From positions 62,001 to 126,000 of the forward strand of contig RPSH01000003.1 of the NCBI GenBank assembly GCA_003946805.1: 64,000 nucleotides of DNA, written 5' to 3'. A model generated the notes under the pieces. It did not search any database, had not been told where the DNA came from, and saw only the letters and a program-made list of their open reading frames with translations. This DNA is from Bacillus sp. 2B10 (GTDB taxonomy: Bacteria; Pseudomonadota; Alphaproteobacteria; Sphingomonadales; Sphingomonadaceae). The position numbers and the translations under genes were made by a program. This document shows positions 8,553-16,572 of the stretch, one piece after another (position 1 is the first letter of the stretch; each line of letters begins with the position of its first letter).

Positions 8553-9145
8553 GCTTCGTCCTCGCCTCGATGAGCGCCACCCGCCGGGCGATGCTCGACG
8601 CCGCCGGCATCCCGCACGACGCGATGGCGAGCGGGCTGGACGAGGAAGCGGCCAAGGCGGCACTGGCCGCCGAAGCGCTCAAACCCCGCGATCTCGCCGA
8701 CGCGCTGGCCGAGATGAAGGCGATGCGCGCCGCGACCCGCGTTCCCGGCACGCTCGTGCTGGGCGGGGATTCGGTGGTGGCGCTGGCCGACGGCACCGTA
8801 CTCGACAAGCCGGTCGACCGTACCGATGCCGCGGCGCATTTGCGTGCCCTGTCCGGCGGACGCCACGACTTGTTCAGCGCGGCGGTGTTCGTCGAGGGGG
8901 GCCGCCCGGTGTGGCGGCATATCGGTCATGCGAAGCTGACCGTGCGTCCGCTGTCCGATGCCTTTATCGACACCTATCTCGATGCCGAATGGCCGGCGAT
9001 CGCCGGGTGCGTCGGCTGTTTCCGGATCGAGGGGCCAGGCGTGCAGCTGTTCGACCGGATCGACGGCGATCACTGGACGATCCTCGGCATGCCCTTGCTC
9101 GAAATCGCGCGCTATCTGCGCCAACGGGGAAATCTGCCCGCATGA
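8549..9145 (+). CDS. maf: Maf family nucleoside triphosphate pyrophosphatase
   Basis: Maf proteins hydrolyse non-canonical or canonical nucleoside triphosphates to monophosphates and are linked to septum control. The 198-residue protein begins SFVLASMSATRRAML, a variant of the usual SxSPRR start, has GGDSVV as the catalytic-aspartate motif, DKPVDRTDAAAHLRALSGGRH, and the C-terminal FRIEGPGVQLFDRIDGDHWTILGMPL. It overlaps ppsR by ATGA at its start and aroE by ATGA at its end, so translation of the three genes is probably coupled. Substrate preference cannot be read from the sequence. Confidence 0.92.
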   Translation: MSFVLASMSATRRAMLDAAGIPHDAMASGLDEEAAKAALAAEALKPRDLADALAEMKAMRAATRVPGTLVLGGDSVVALADGTVLDKPVDRTDAAAHLRALSGGRHDLFSAAVFVEGGRPVWRHIGHAKLTVRPLSDAFIDTYLDAEWPAIAGCVGCFRIEGPGVQLFDRIDGDHWTILGMPLLEIARYLRQRGNLPA

Positions 9146-9951
9146 AGCCTTATGCAGAGGTGATCGGCGATCCGATCGCCCATAGCAAATCACCGGTTAT
9201 CCACGGCTTCTGGCTCGACCAGCTGGGGCTCGATGCCGCGTATCGTACGTTCCACGTGAAACCAGACGACCTTGCCGCCTATTTCGAAAGCCGTCGCGCC
9301 GATCCGAACTGGCGCGGGTGCAACGTGACCGTGCCGCACAAGCTCGCCGCGCTCGACCATGTCGCCGATCCCGGCGACGTCCGCGGCTCGATCGGCGCGA
9401 TCAACACCGTGTTTCGGGGCGAAGGCGGCGCGTGGGTCGGCACCAATACCGACGCGGCCGGCTTTCATGCGCCGATCGCCGGGCTCGACCTGACGAAGCA
9501 GCCGGTGGCTGTCATCGGTGCGGGCGGCGCGGCACGCGCGATCCTGTTCGCCCTGTCGAAGCTCGGCGTCGGACGCGTGACCGTGCTCAACCGCAATCCG
9601 CTGAAGGCTGCCGCGCTGCTGGCGACCTTCGGGCTGAAGGGCGACGCCCTTCCCCTCACCGCACCGCTGCCGTCGGCGAAGCTGCTGGTGAATGCCAGCA
9701 CGCTCGGCATGACCGGCCAGCCGCCGCTGACGATCGACCTGACGCCATTGCCCGACGATGCCGTCGTCTACGACGCGGTCTATGCGCCGATCGAAACGCC
9801 GCTGCTCGCCCAGGCGCATGATCGCGGCCTCGACACGGTCGATGGCCTCGAAATGCTGGTCGGACAGGCGGCGCTGGCGTTCGAGCTGTTCTTTGGGCAA
9901 GCCCCGCCGCGAGACCGCGACGAGGAACTGCGCGAGCGATTGCTGGCGTGA
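9142..9951 (+). CDS. aroE: shikimate dehydrogenase AroE
   Basis: AroE reduces 3-dehydroshikimate to shikimate with NADPH in aromatic amino-acid synthesis. The 269-residue protein carries the substrate-binding motifs IAHSKSP and NVTVPHK (catalytic lysine), INTVF, GTNTDAAGF (catalytic aspartate), the nucleotide-binding GAGGAARAI and NRNP, and a C-terminal DGLEMLVGQAALAFELF. All catalytic positions are present. The ATG at 9142 overlaps the maf stop. The sequence TTATCCACG at 9197 is a one-mismatch DnaA box inside the gene. Confidence 0.97.
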   Translation: MKPYAEVIGDPIAHSKSPVIHGFWLDQLGLDAAYRTFHVKPDDLAAYFESRRADPNWRGCNVTVPHKLAALDHVADPGDVRGSIGAINTVFRGEGGAWVGTNTDAAGFHAPIAGLDLTKQPVAVIGAGGAARAILFALSKLGVGRVTVLNRNPLKAAALLATFGLKGDALPLTAPLPSAKLLVNASTLGMTGQPPLTIDLTPLPDDAVVYDAVYAPIETPLLAQAHDRGLDTVDGLEMLVGQAALAFELFFGQAPPRDRDEELRERLLA

Positions 9952-10012
9952 GGCGTCTGCGTTCGGATCACACCCCCACGCAGGCGGGGTTCCGGGCGGC
10001 GAAGCCAGCGCG

Positions 10013-10609
10013 ATGACCCACATCCTCGGCCTCACCGGATCGATCGGCATGGGCAAGTCGACCGTCGCACAGATGTTCCGCGATCTCGGCGTGCCGGTCT
10101 TCGACGCCGACGCTACCGTCCATGCGCTGCAGGGACCGGGCGGCGCTCTCCTCCCCGCGATCGAAGCCGCCTTTCCCGGTACGACCGACGCTACCGGCCT
10201 TGACCGCCCTGCCCTGCGCGACCGCGTCTTCAACGACCCGCAAGCCCGCCGCCGCCTCGAAGCGATCGTCCACCCGGCGGTCGCGGACGAACGCCAGCGC
10301 TTCCTCGACGCCCATGCCGCCGCCCCGCTCGTCGTCCTCGACGTGCCGCTGCTGTTCGAAACCGGCGGCGATGCGCGCTGCGACTCGGTCGCCGTCGTCT
10401 CCGCCGCGCCGGAGGTCCAGCGCGCCCGCGTGCTCGCCCGCCCGGGCATGACCGAGTCGGCCTTCGCGGCGATCCTCGCCACCCAGACCCCCGACGCCGA
10501 AAAGCGCACCCGCGCCCAGCACGTTATCCACACCGACACGACACTCGCCGCAACGCGGGCGCAAGTCGCCGCGCTGGTCGCTTGCATGGGGCCGTACGAA
10601 GGCGGATAA
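10013..10609 (+). CDS. coaE: dephospho-CoA kinase CoaE
   Basis: CoaE phosphorylates dephospho-CoA to CoA, the last step of CoA synthesis. The 198-residue protein starts MTHILGLTGSIGMGKST, with the P-loop GSIGMGKS, and carries VFDADATVH, the IVHPAV segment and the VPLLFETG motif with LATQTPDAEKRTRA near the end, all typical. The start is placed at the ATG at 10013 because the family begins a few residues before the P-loop; the frame is open upstream. It follows aroE after 61 bp. A perfect DnaA box lies at 10524-10532. Confidence 0.95.
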   Translation: MTHILGLTGSIGMGKSTVAQMFRDLGVPVFDADATVHALQGPGGALLPAIEAAFPGTTDATGLDRPALRDRVFNDPQARRRLEAIVHPAVADERQRFLDAHAAAPLVVLDVPLLFETGGDARCDSVAVVSAAPEVQRARVLARPGMTESAFAAILATQTPDAEKRTRAQHVIHTDTTLAATRAQVAALVACMGPYEGG

Positions 10610-10616
10610 GGTGGGA

Positions 10617-11303
10617 ATGCGTGAAATCGTGTTCGATACCGAAACCACCGGCTTCAAATTTTCGGAAGGCGACCGGCTGGTCGAGATCGGATGCGTCGAA
10701 CTGGTCAACCGGGTCGAAACCGGTCGCACCTTCCACGCCTATTTCAATCCCGGCCGGTCGATGCCGAAGGAAGCGGAGGCGGTGCACGGCCTGTCCGACG
10801 CCTTCCTGTCCGACAAGCCGGCGTTCCACACCGCGATCGACGACCTGCTCGCCTTTATCGGCGACAGCCCGCTGGTCGCGCACAATGCCAGTTTCGACTT
10901 CGGCTTCCTGAACGGCGAACTGGGCGCGTGCCGGCGCGACGCGATCTGCCTGTCGCGCATGGTCGACACGCTCGGCATCGCGCGCAGCCGCCATCCCGGT
11001 GCCAAGCACACGCTGGATGCGCTGTGCGTCCGCTTCGGCATCGACCGCAGCCGCCGCGTGCTGCACGGCGCGCTGCTCGACGCGCAGTTGCTGGCACAGG
11101 TCTATGTCGAACTGATGGGCGGTCGCCAGATCGGCTTCGGCCTCGACGCGACGCCGACGCTGGTCGCCGAGGAGGTGGAGGCGATCGCGCCGACCCTCGC
11201 CCGCCCGCCACGCCAATTCTCGGCCAGCGCGGCCGAACTCGCCGTCCACGCCGCATTCGTCGGCACGTTGAAGGACCCGTTATGGGGCCAGTCGCCGACC
11301 TGA
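10617..11303 (+). CDS. dnaQ: DNA polymerase III epsilon subunit (3'-5' proofreading exonuclease)
   Basis: DnaQ is the proofreading exonuclease of the replicative polymerase. The three exonuclease motifs are complete: ExoI DTETTG near the N-terminus, ExoII HNASFDFGFLN, and ExoIII HGALLDAQLLAQVY with the His and Asp of the DEDDh class. Length from the ATG at 10617 is 228 residues; a GTG at 10611, two codons earlier, is an alternative. Only a few bases separate it from coaE. The C-terminal tail after the exonuclease domain is Ala/Pro-rich and would contact the alpha subunit. Confidence 0.95.
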   Translation: MREIVFDTETTGFKFSEGDRLVEIGCVELVNRVETGRTFHAYFNPGRSMPKEAEAVHGLSDAFLSDKPAFHTAIDDLLAFIGDSPLVAHNASFDFGFLNGELGACRRDAICLSRMVDTLGIARSRHPGAKHTLDALCVRFGIDRSRRVLHGALLDAQLLAQVYVELMGGRQIGFGLDATPTLVAEEVEAIAPTLARPPRQFSASAAELAVHAAFVGTLKDPLWGQSPT

Positions 11304-11361
11304 GGCGTTGACGCACCCCGCTTTGAGCGGCTCACATGATTTCACAACGACGGAGGATTAC

Positions 11362-11967
11362 ATGGACATCCGGGTTTCGGGGCACCAGGTCGACACTGGG
11401 GACGCACTGAAGGTGATGGTCCAGGAGCGACTCCAGGGCATTGCGGACAAATATTTCCAGCGCGCGATCTCCTCGACGGTCACCTTTGGCAAGGGGCCGC
11501 ACGATAACGGGTTCGTCTGTGACATCGTCTGCCACGTGACGCAGGGCCTCGTGCTGAAGGGGCATAACAGCGGGCAGGAGGCACAGGGTGCGTTCGCCGG
11601 TGCCGCCGACAAGATCGAAAAGCAGCTGCGCCGCTACACCCGCCGGTTGAAGGACCGCAACGCCGCACAGGCCGCGGCGATCAACGAGGCGGGCGGCTAC
11701 GACAATGGCTACGACAATGCCGGCTACACCGTGTTCAACGGTGGCGAGCAGGAGGAGGAGGAGGAGGAGGTCGCCGACGCCCCCCTCATCATCGCCGAAA
11801 CGCGCGTCGACGTGCCCGATGCCAGCGTGTCCGACGCCGTCATGATGCTCGACCTGCGCAACACTAACGCACTGCTGTTCAAGAACAGCGGGACCGGATC
11901 GTTCAACATGGTCTATCGCCGCCACGACGGCACGATCGGCTGGGTCGAGCCCAACCGCGCGGCATAA
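11362..11967 (+). CDS. hpf: long-form ribosome hibernation promoting factor (HPF/RaiA family)
   Basis: Long HPF binds the decoding centre and promotes 100S ribosome dimers in stationary phase. The N-terminal S30AE domain starts MDIRVSGHQVDTGDAL and ends in the basic KQLRRYTRRLKDR. A low-complexity linker holds GYDNGYDNAGY and six consecutive GAG codons giving a run of Glu (11752-11769). The C-terminal dimerisation domain includes MMLDLRNTNALLFKNSGTGS and MVYRRHDGTIGWVEP. Length is 201 residues. GGAGG sits five bases before the ATG at 11362; upstream in-frame codons are not needed. ptsN follows with no gap, so nitrogen-PTS signalling may be co-regulated with hibernation, as in other proteobacteria. 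Confidence 0.95.
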   Translation: MDIRVSGHQVDTGDALKVMVQERLQGIADKYFQRAISSTVTFGKGPHDNGFVCDIVCHVTQGLVLKGHNSGQEAQGAFAGAADKIEKQLRRYTRRLKDRNAAQAAAINEAGGYDNGYDNAGYTVFNGGEQEEEEEEVADAPLIIAETRVDVPDASVSDAVMMLDLRNTNALLFKNSGTGSFNMVYRRHDGTIGWVEPNRAA

Positions 11968-12435
11968 GTGTACGATTTCCACGATCTCGTGACGCCTGAA
12001 ACGGTGCTGGCGGATAGTTCCGCCGGCACCCGCAAGGCGTTGTTCGCGCATGTCGCCGGCGTCGCCGAGCGATGCTGCGGGATCGAGGCGAAGCTGGTCG
12101 CCGACCGGTTGGCCGAGCGGGAGAAGCTCGGCACGACCGCGTTCGGCGGCGGCATCGCCATTCCCCATGCCCGGATCGACAGTCCGCACGGTGTCTGCGG
12201 CATCTTCGTCCGGCTCGACCGGCCGATCGAATTCGGCGCGGTCGACGAACTGCCGGTCGACCTGATCTTCGCGCTCTTCTCCCCCGCCGATGCCGGCAGC
12301 GATCACCTCAAGGCGCTGGCCCGCGTATCGCGGGCGCTGCGCGACGCGGCGTTCCGCGCCAAACTGCGCGGGGCCGGTTCGTCCGACGCCCTCTATGCCC
12401 TGCTGTCGGGCGTCGAGGCGCGTGACGCCGCCTGA
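11968..12435 (+). CDS. ptsN: nitrogen-related PTS enzyme IIA (PtsN/EIIA-Ntr)
   Basis: EIIA-Ntr is the terminal phosphoacceptor of the regulatory PTS and affects potassium, carbon and nitrogen balance. The 155-residue protein has the phosphorylatable histidine in GGIAIPHARID, the GVCGIFVRLDRPIEFGA strand and VDLIFALFSP, with HLKALARVSRALRD in the C-terminal helix. The start is a GTG directly after the hpf TAA stop. No EIIB/EIIC genes are nearby, as expected for the regulatory system. Confidence 0.95.
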   Translation: MYDFHDLVTPETVLADSSAGTRKALFAHVAGVAERCCGIEAKLVADRLAEREKLGTTAFGGGIAIPHARIDSPHGVCGIFVRLDRPIEFGAVDELPVDLIFALFSPADAGSDHLKALARVSRALRDAAFRAKLRGAGSSDALYALLSGVEARDAA

Positions 12436-12886
12436 CGTGCCCGCCGGAGAGGCGGCGCATTTCCGGGCGCTGGAGGCACTCTATGCCGCCGCACCGATCA
12501 ACCGGCTGTTCGATTCGCGGCTGGAGATCGTGTCGGCGGGCGTCGCGCGCATCCATTTCGCGATCGACGAGCGTCATTTCCACGCTGCCGGCGCGGCGCA
12601 CGGCACGACCTATTTCAAGATGCTCGACGACGCGGCCTTCTATGCCGCCAACAGCCTCGTCACCGATCGCTTCCTGCTGACCACCGCGTTCAACCTCCTG
12701 CTCCAGCGGCCGCTCGGTCCCGGGCGGGTGATCGCCGAGGGACGCTGGGTCAGCGGCAAGCGCCGTGTGTTCATCGCCGACGCGCATCTGGTCGATGCCG
12801 ATGGCGACGAAGCGGCGCGCGGCACCGGTACCTTCATGAAAAGCCGCATCCCGCTCGCCACCCTGCCCGGCTATGCCGACCGGTGA
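12422..12886 (+). CDS. PaaI-type hotdog-fold thioesterase
   Basis: A roughly 154-residue single hotdog-domain protein of the PaaI thioesterase family, which hydrolyses acyl-CoA or aryl-CoA thioesters. The core reads HFHAAGAAHGTTYFKMLDDAAFYAANSL, where the HG and the acidic residue in the long helix match the family's active-site region, followed by GRVIAEGRWVSGKRRVFIADAHLVDADG and the terminal ARGTGTFMKSRI. The start is uncertain: GTG at 12422 overlaps the end of ptsN, and GTG at 12437 is also in frame. The substrate is unknown. It overlaps the following DUF1491 gene by ATGA-like coupling (GTGA). Confidence 0.85.
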   Translation: MTPPDVPAGEAAHFRALEALYAAAPINRLFDSRLEIVSAGVARIHFAIDERHFHAAGAAHGTTYFKMLDDAAFYAANSLVTDRFLLTTAFNLLLQRPLGPGRVIAEGRWVSGKRRVFIADAHLVDADGDEAARGTGTFMKSRIPLATLPGYADR

Positions 12887-13218
12887 GCGACTGGCCGACC
12901 GCGCTGCGCGTCAACGCCTTCGTCCGCGCGGTCGAGACGGCGGGGGGCAGCGCGGCGGTCCTTGCGCGCGGCGACCGCGACTCGGGCATCGTCCTGCTGC
13001 TGGCGATCGATCGCGACGGGACCGCGCGGCTGCTGGAGCGTGAGCGCGACCTCGACGGCCGCACGCGCATCGTCCGGCGCAAACCCGATCTGGTGGGTGA
13101 CGCGGCGCTGACCCCCTATTTGCAGGATCGGCGACAGCGCGATCCCGATCTGTGGGTGGTGGAGGCGATCGTCGCAGCAGCCGAACCGCTCGCCGCTGAA
13201 ACGCTGTGGGCCGATTGA
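12883..13218 (+). CDS. DUF1491 family protein
   Basis: A 111-residue protein resembling the alphaproteobacterial DUF1491 family, whose function is not known. The family-like pattern is visible: a basic start LRVNAFVRAVE, a strand pair around VLARGDRDSGIVLLLAI, and a C-terminal RQRDPDLWVVEAI. There is no signal peptide or membrane helix. The GTG start overlaps the thioesterase stop, so it is probably the last gene of the ptsN-thioesterase-DUF1491 unit. A 149-bp gap with two hairpins follows (around 13270 and 13320-13337). Confidence 0.82.
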   Translation: MSDWPTALRVNAFVRAVETAGGSAAVLARGDRDSGIVLLLAIDRDGTARLLERERDLDGRTRIVRRKPDLVGDAALTPYLQDRRQRDPDLWVVEAIVAAAEPLAAETLWAD

Positions 13219-13367
13219 CCGCGCGACTCGCGCGCCCGTAAGCCTTCGTCCCACGGATACACGCGCTGGATCGATCGGGGTTTCGGATCGATGGCGCAGT
13301 CGGGGGGCAGGCGCCAGGGGTTCCGCGCGAGCGGAACGGGTCGGGCGCGCAGGTTCACCGCACGATA

Positions 13368-14006
13368 GTGACGATGATGACGCTGCGCTTCCCGATGGCG
13401 GCCCTCGCCGCCATGACGCTTGTTGCCGGTCTGGCCCCATCCGCTTCGGCAGAGGAATCGGCCGTACCGACGTCGGTCATCAACCTGCCGCTCCCGGCAA
13501 AGGTTCCCGTCCGGTTCGCCCCGCCGACCGAAATCGTGCAGCCGGTGCCGACCGCCGCCGCGACCGTGCCCGATACGGTGGACGCGGACGTCGATCATGC
13601 GACGCTTGCGGCCGCCGTCGCGGCCCAGCCGGCGACGATCGATGACGAGGAACTCAACTGCGTCGCGATCGGCGTCTATTACGAATCGAAGGGCGAGCCG
13701 CTGACCGGCCAGCTCGCGGTGGCCGACGTCATCCTCAACCGGGCGACGTCGGGCCGTTTCCCGACCTCGGCCTGCGGCGTGCTGACCCAGCGGGGGCAGT
13801 TCTCCTTCGTGAAGGGCGGTCGCCTGCCCGATGTCGATACCAGCCGCCCGGCATGGAAGACCGCCGTCGCCATCGCCCGCATCGCCCGGCAGGACCTGTG
13901 GGAAAGCCCGGCCAAGGGTGCGCTGTTCTTCCACGCCCGCCGCGTCAGCCCGAACTGGGGCAAGACCCGCGTCGCGTCGCTCGGCAACCACATCTTCTAC
14001 CGCTGA
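13368..14006 (+). CDS. exported cell-wall hydrolase, SleB (Hydrolase_2) family
   Basis: A 212-residue exported protein. The N-terminus has a signal peptide (hydrophobic MAALAAMTLVAGLAPSASA), then a Pro/Ala-rich linker to about residue 90. The C-terminal domain is SleB/Hydrolase_2-like, with the catalytic glutamate region NCVAIGVYYESKGEP, LAVADVILNRATSGRFP and CGVLTQRGQFSF. Two cysteines (CVA and CGV) may form a disulfide. SleB proteins are lytic transglycosylases acting on peptidoglycan; in non-sporulating alphaproteobacteria the role is probably wall remodelling. GTG at 13368 and ATGs at 13374 and 13377 are alternative starts. A perfect 14-bp hairpin follows the stop codon. Confidence 0.88.
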   Translation: MTMMTLRFPMAALAAMTLVAGLAPSASAEESAVPTSVINLPLPAKVPVRFAPPTEIVQPVPTAAATVPDTVDADVDHATLAAAVAAQPATIDDEELNCVAIGVYYESKGEPLTGQLAVADVILNRATSGRFPTSACGVLTQRGQFSFVKGGRLPDVDTSRPAWKTAVAIARIARQDLWESPAKGALFFHARRVSPNWGKTRVASLGNHIFYR

Positions 14007-14012
14007 GAGTCC

Positions 14013-14045
14013 GTTTGAGAATGCGCTGAAGGCGCATTCTCAAAC
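14013..14045. terminator. 14-bp perfect hairpin after the SleB-family gene
   Basis: GTTTGAGAATGCGC (14013-14026), loop TGAAG, GCGCATTCTCAAAC (14032-14045). It begins 6 bp after the stop codon. There is no long U-run, so it may stabilise the 3' end rather than act as a classic intrinsic terminator. Confidence 0.7.
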
Positions 14046-14065
14046 AACCCTTACCCTCTTTTCCC

Positions 14066-14080
14066 GTTCGCATAATGTTC
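14066..14080 (+). promoter_or_regulatory. LexA operator (SOS box) before mmcB
   Basis: GTTC-GCATAAT-GTTC is an exact match to the alphaproteobacterial LexA box GTTC-N7-GTTC. It ends 13 bp before the mmcB start codon. Confidence 0.85.
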
Positions 14081-14093
14081 CTATAAGGCGGCG

Positions 14094-14591
14094 ATGGCCA
14101 GCCTTGCCCTTGGCGCGCAACCGCCCGCGCCCGACCCCCATCCGCTGATCGCTGCCGAAGTCGCCCGCGGCGTCACCCGCATGCTGCTGGCGCACGATCT
14201 GACCGCCATGGCCGAAGTCCCGCTCGACGGCGGGCGGCGGGCCGACCTGATGGCGCTCGATGCGCGCGGGCAGATCGTGATCGTCGAGATAAAGGTCTCG
14301 CGCGCCGATCTGCTCGGCGACGGCAAATGGACCGACTATCTCGGCTCCTGCGACCGTTATTTCTGGGCGGTCCCGGCCGGGTTCGACGTGTCGCCGCTGG
14401 CCGGCGAAGCGTTCCTGCCCGATCGCACCGGCATCATCGTCGCCGACCGATACGAAGCGACGATCCTGCGCGAGGCATCGACCACCCCCCTGCCCGCCCA
14501 TGTCCGCAAGCGCTGCACCCTTGCCTTCGCCCGGCGCGCGGCGCGGCGCCTGATCGGCGCGGTCGACCCGGAAGCGATCCAGGGGTTTTAG
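14094..14591 (+). CDS. mmcB: MmcB family SOS-inducible DNA repair protein
   Basis: MmcB is a LexA-regulated putative nuclease that protects Caulobacter against mitomycin C. The 165-residue protein has the restriction-endonuclease-like core GGRRADLMALDARGQIVIVEIKVSRADLLGD, with an acidic residue before a EIK motif, then KWTDYLGSCDRYFWAVP and a basic C-terminus (VRKRCTLAFARRAARRL). These agree with the family. The exact LexA box just upstream supports the assignment and shows the likely control: repression by LexA and induction by DNA damage. It is monocistronic, ending before a convergent gene. Confidence 0.9.
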   Translation: MASLALGAQPPAPDPHPLIAAEVARGVTRMLLAHDLTAMAEVPLDGGRRADLMALDARGQIVIVEIKVSRADLLGDGKWTDYLGSCDRYFWAVPAGFDVSPLAGEAFLPDRTGIIVADRYEATILREASTTPLPAHVRKRCTLAFARRAARRLIGAVDPEAIQGF

Positions 14592-14778
14592 GCGGGCGAG
14601 GAAGGACGCTTTCCTACAACGCCGACCCGTGACAGGCTCGCCGCACGCTCCTTGCCATCGCCGCCGCCATCACGTCCCGCACGCACCGTGACAAAGTGCG
14701 TGCGAGTGTGACCTTTGTGACCTTTGGATTCGAGAAAACAGTTTTTTGCTGACGTTACCGTATCTTGCCGGGTTTCGA

Positions 14779-15540
14779 TCAGAACCGCCGCCACAATGCC
14801 CCGGCTGCCCAGCCGAACCCGACCGACAGCGCCACCGCCGCCAGCCCGTACCACAGCGACGCCTGGTTCGCGGCGATCGCCACGAACCGCTCGAACCCCG
14901 ATTTGCGGATGTCGATCTCGCGCACCGCGGCCGCCAGCACCCGCCCGTCGCGGATCAGGAAGGTTTCCGCGGTGAACTTCCCCACCGGCACGCGCGCCGG
15001 AATCGTGATCGCCGCGCGGTACAACACGTCGTCGGTGATCTCGACCGCGCCCGGCGTCTCGCGGTACAGCCCGGCGCGCTCGCGCAGGCCGACAAAGCCT
15101 TGGGCGAACCGCGCCTGATCCTGTGCCGACGTGCCCGCCGCCGGGGACAGCTGCAGGCTGTCGAGCCCCAGTTCATAGATCGCCCGGGTCCGCTCGTCGA
15201 CGATCCGCCCGATCGGCCGCGAGGAGGCGATGGCGTAGAAGGACGGGGCGGAGCGATAGCTGATGCGGTCGGCGTTGATCCAGATTCCGGCGACCTTCTC
15301 CTTCTCGCGCACCACGATCGATTCGGGCGGGCCCTTGACCACCACCACGATCTCCGCCGGCCGGTCGCCCTGCGGCACGCGCCCGCCGGGATAGAGGATC
15401 GCGCCGAACAGCAGCAGCTCGGCCCCGGTGAACGAATAGGCGATCTGAACGTCGCGGGTCGACACGTCGGGCACCAGCACCGGCGCGGCCGCCCCCATGG
15501 TCAGCGGCGCCAGCACGGCCAGCAGCAGCGCGCGCCTCAT
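14779..15540 (-). CDS. TIGR02186 family exported and membrane-anchored protein
   Basis: A 253-residue protein of the TIGR02186 family. It has an N-terminal signal peptide (ALLLAVLAPLTMGAAAPVLVPDVS), a periplasmic beta-rich region with IAYSFTGAELLLFGAI and IVVVVKGPPESIVVREKEKVAGIWIN, and one C-terminal membrane helix (WYGLAAVALSVGFGWAAGAL) before a short basic end. It is encoded directly after a TauE-like permease with ATGA overlap, the usual partner of this family, so the pair probably works together at the membrane. The biochemical role is not known. The start is the ATG at 15540; the frame is open far upstream but that part is antisense shadow. Confidence 0.85.
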   Translation of the reverse strand: MRRALLLAVLAPLTMGAAAPVLVPDVSTRDVQIAYSFTGAELLLFGAILYPGGRVPQGDRPAEIVVVVKGPPESIVVREKEKVAGIWINADRISYRSAPSFYAIASSRPIGRIVDERTRAIYELGLDSLQLSPAAGTSAQDQARFAQGFVGLRERAGLYRETPGAVEITDDVLYRAAITIPARVPVGKFTAETFLIRDGRVLAAAVREIDIRKSGFERFVAIAANQASLWYGLAAVALSVGFGWAAGALWRRF

Positions 15541-16451
15541 GCCGGCTGCACCGTATAGATGTCGTCGGGCCGCCACCCGAGGCCCAGCGCCATGCGAAAC
15601 GCCACCGCCAGCACGATGATCGCCAGCGCGAGGCGGAGATATTCGGGCTTGGCGCGCTGGGCGAAGCGCGCGCCGATCTGCGCCCCCGTCACCGACCCGA
15701 TCAGCAGCAGCACCGCCAGCACGATATCGACCGCCTTGGTCGTCAGCGCATGGACCATCGTCGCCGCGGCGGTCACGAACAGGATCTGGAACAGCGAGGT
15801 GCCGACCACCACCCGCGTCCCCATGCCCAGCAGGTACAGCATCGCCGGCACGAGGATGAACCCGCCACCGACCCCCAGCAGCACGGTCAGGATGCCGGTC
15901 GCGAACCCCAGCAGCAGCGGTGCCAGCGGCGAGATGTAGAGGCCCGACGCGTAGAAGCGCCAGCGCAGCGGCAGCGCGGCGACCAGCGGATGGTGCCGTC
16001 GCCGTGCCGCCCGCGGCGGGATCGCACCGCGCAACACCCGGACCGCGCCGATCGCCTCCTTCAGCATCAATCCGCCGATCGACCCCAGCATCACGACATA
16101 GAGGATGGCGATGACGGTATCGATCTGCCCGCTCGATTGCAGCAGGCGGAAGATGCCGGCGCCGGCGATCGATCCCAGCACCCCGCCGGCCACCAGCACC
16201 CACCCCATGCGGAAATCGACGCCGTCGCGGCGCAGGTGCGCGAACACCCCCGACACGCTGGCGCCGGTCACCTGGCTGGCGGCCGACGCGGCGGCGACGG
16301 TCGGCGGGATGCCATAGAAGATCAGCAGCGGCGTGGTCAGGAATCCGCCGCCCACCCCGAACATGCCCGACAGGAACCCCACCCCGCCGCCCAGCAGCAC
16401 GATGACCAGCGCGTTGACCGACAGGTTGGCGATGGGAAGGTACAGGTCCAT
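15537..16451 (-). CDS. TauE/SafE family (TSUP) sulfite exporter-like permease
   Basis: A 304-residue inner-membrane protein of the TauE/SafE family, whose members move sulfite, sulfoacetate or other organosulfur anions. Two repeats of the family signature are visible: GGGVGFLSGMFGVGGGFLTTPLLIFYGIPP near the N-terminus and GILTVLLGVGGGFILVPAMLYLLGM near the middle. Eight or so hydrophobic segments can be counted. A basic loop (PPRAARRRHH) separates the halves. It is coupled to the TIGR02186 gene downstream. The transported compound cannot be told from sequence. Confidence 0.9.
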   Translation of the reverse strand: MDLYLPIANLSVNALVIVLLGGGVGFLSGMFGVGGGFLTTPLLIFYGIPPTVAAASAASQVTGASVSGVFAHLRRDGVDFRMGWVLVAGGVLGSIAGAGIFRLLQSSGQIDTVIAILYVVMLGSIGGLMLKEAIGAVRVLRGAIPPRAARRRHHPLVAALPLRWRFYASGLYISPLAPLLLGFATGILTVLLGVGGGFILVPAMLYLLGMGTRVVVGTSLFQILFVTAAATMVHALTTKAVDIVLAVLLLIGSVTGAQIGARFAQRAKPEYLRLALAIIVLAVAFRMALGLGWRPDDIYTVQPA

Positions 16452-16502
16452 GGCGTTCCCGGTTACCGCGTTCGGCCGTGCCGTGCCAGCCGGCGGTATC
16501 CT

Positions 16503-16524
16503 GAAATGCGTCGGTAGGCATTTC
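16503..16524. terminator. hairpin after the NfrA-like gene
   Basis: GAAATGC (16503-16509), 8-base loop, GCATTTC (16518-16524), lying between the stop of the leftward NfrA-like gene (16573) and the TauE-like start. Confidence 0.45.
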
Positions 16525-16572
16525 TCGCCGCCGCCGCAAAACGCGCCCTCTCGCGCGTTTTCGAACTATCGC

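Noticed and set aside
9197-9205. TTATCCACG in aroE as a functional DnaA box
   Set aside because: One mismatch at the last base, single, and inside a conserved coding sequence.
14779-16539. A 586-codon frame joining TIGR02186 with upstream sequence as a fusion protein
   Set aside because: The upstream half is a shadow of the TauE-like gene; the real TIGR02186 start with its signal peptide is at 15540.
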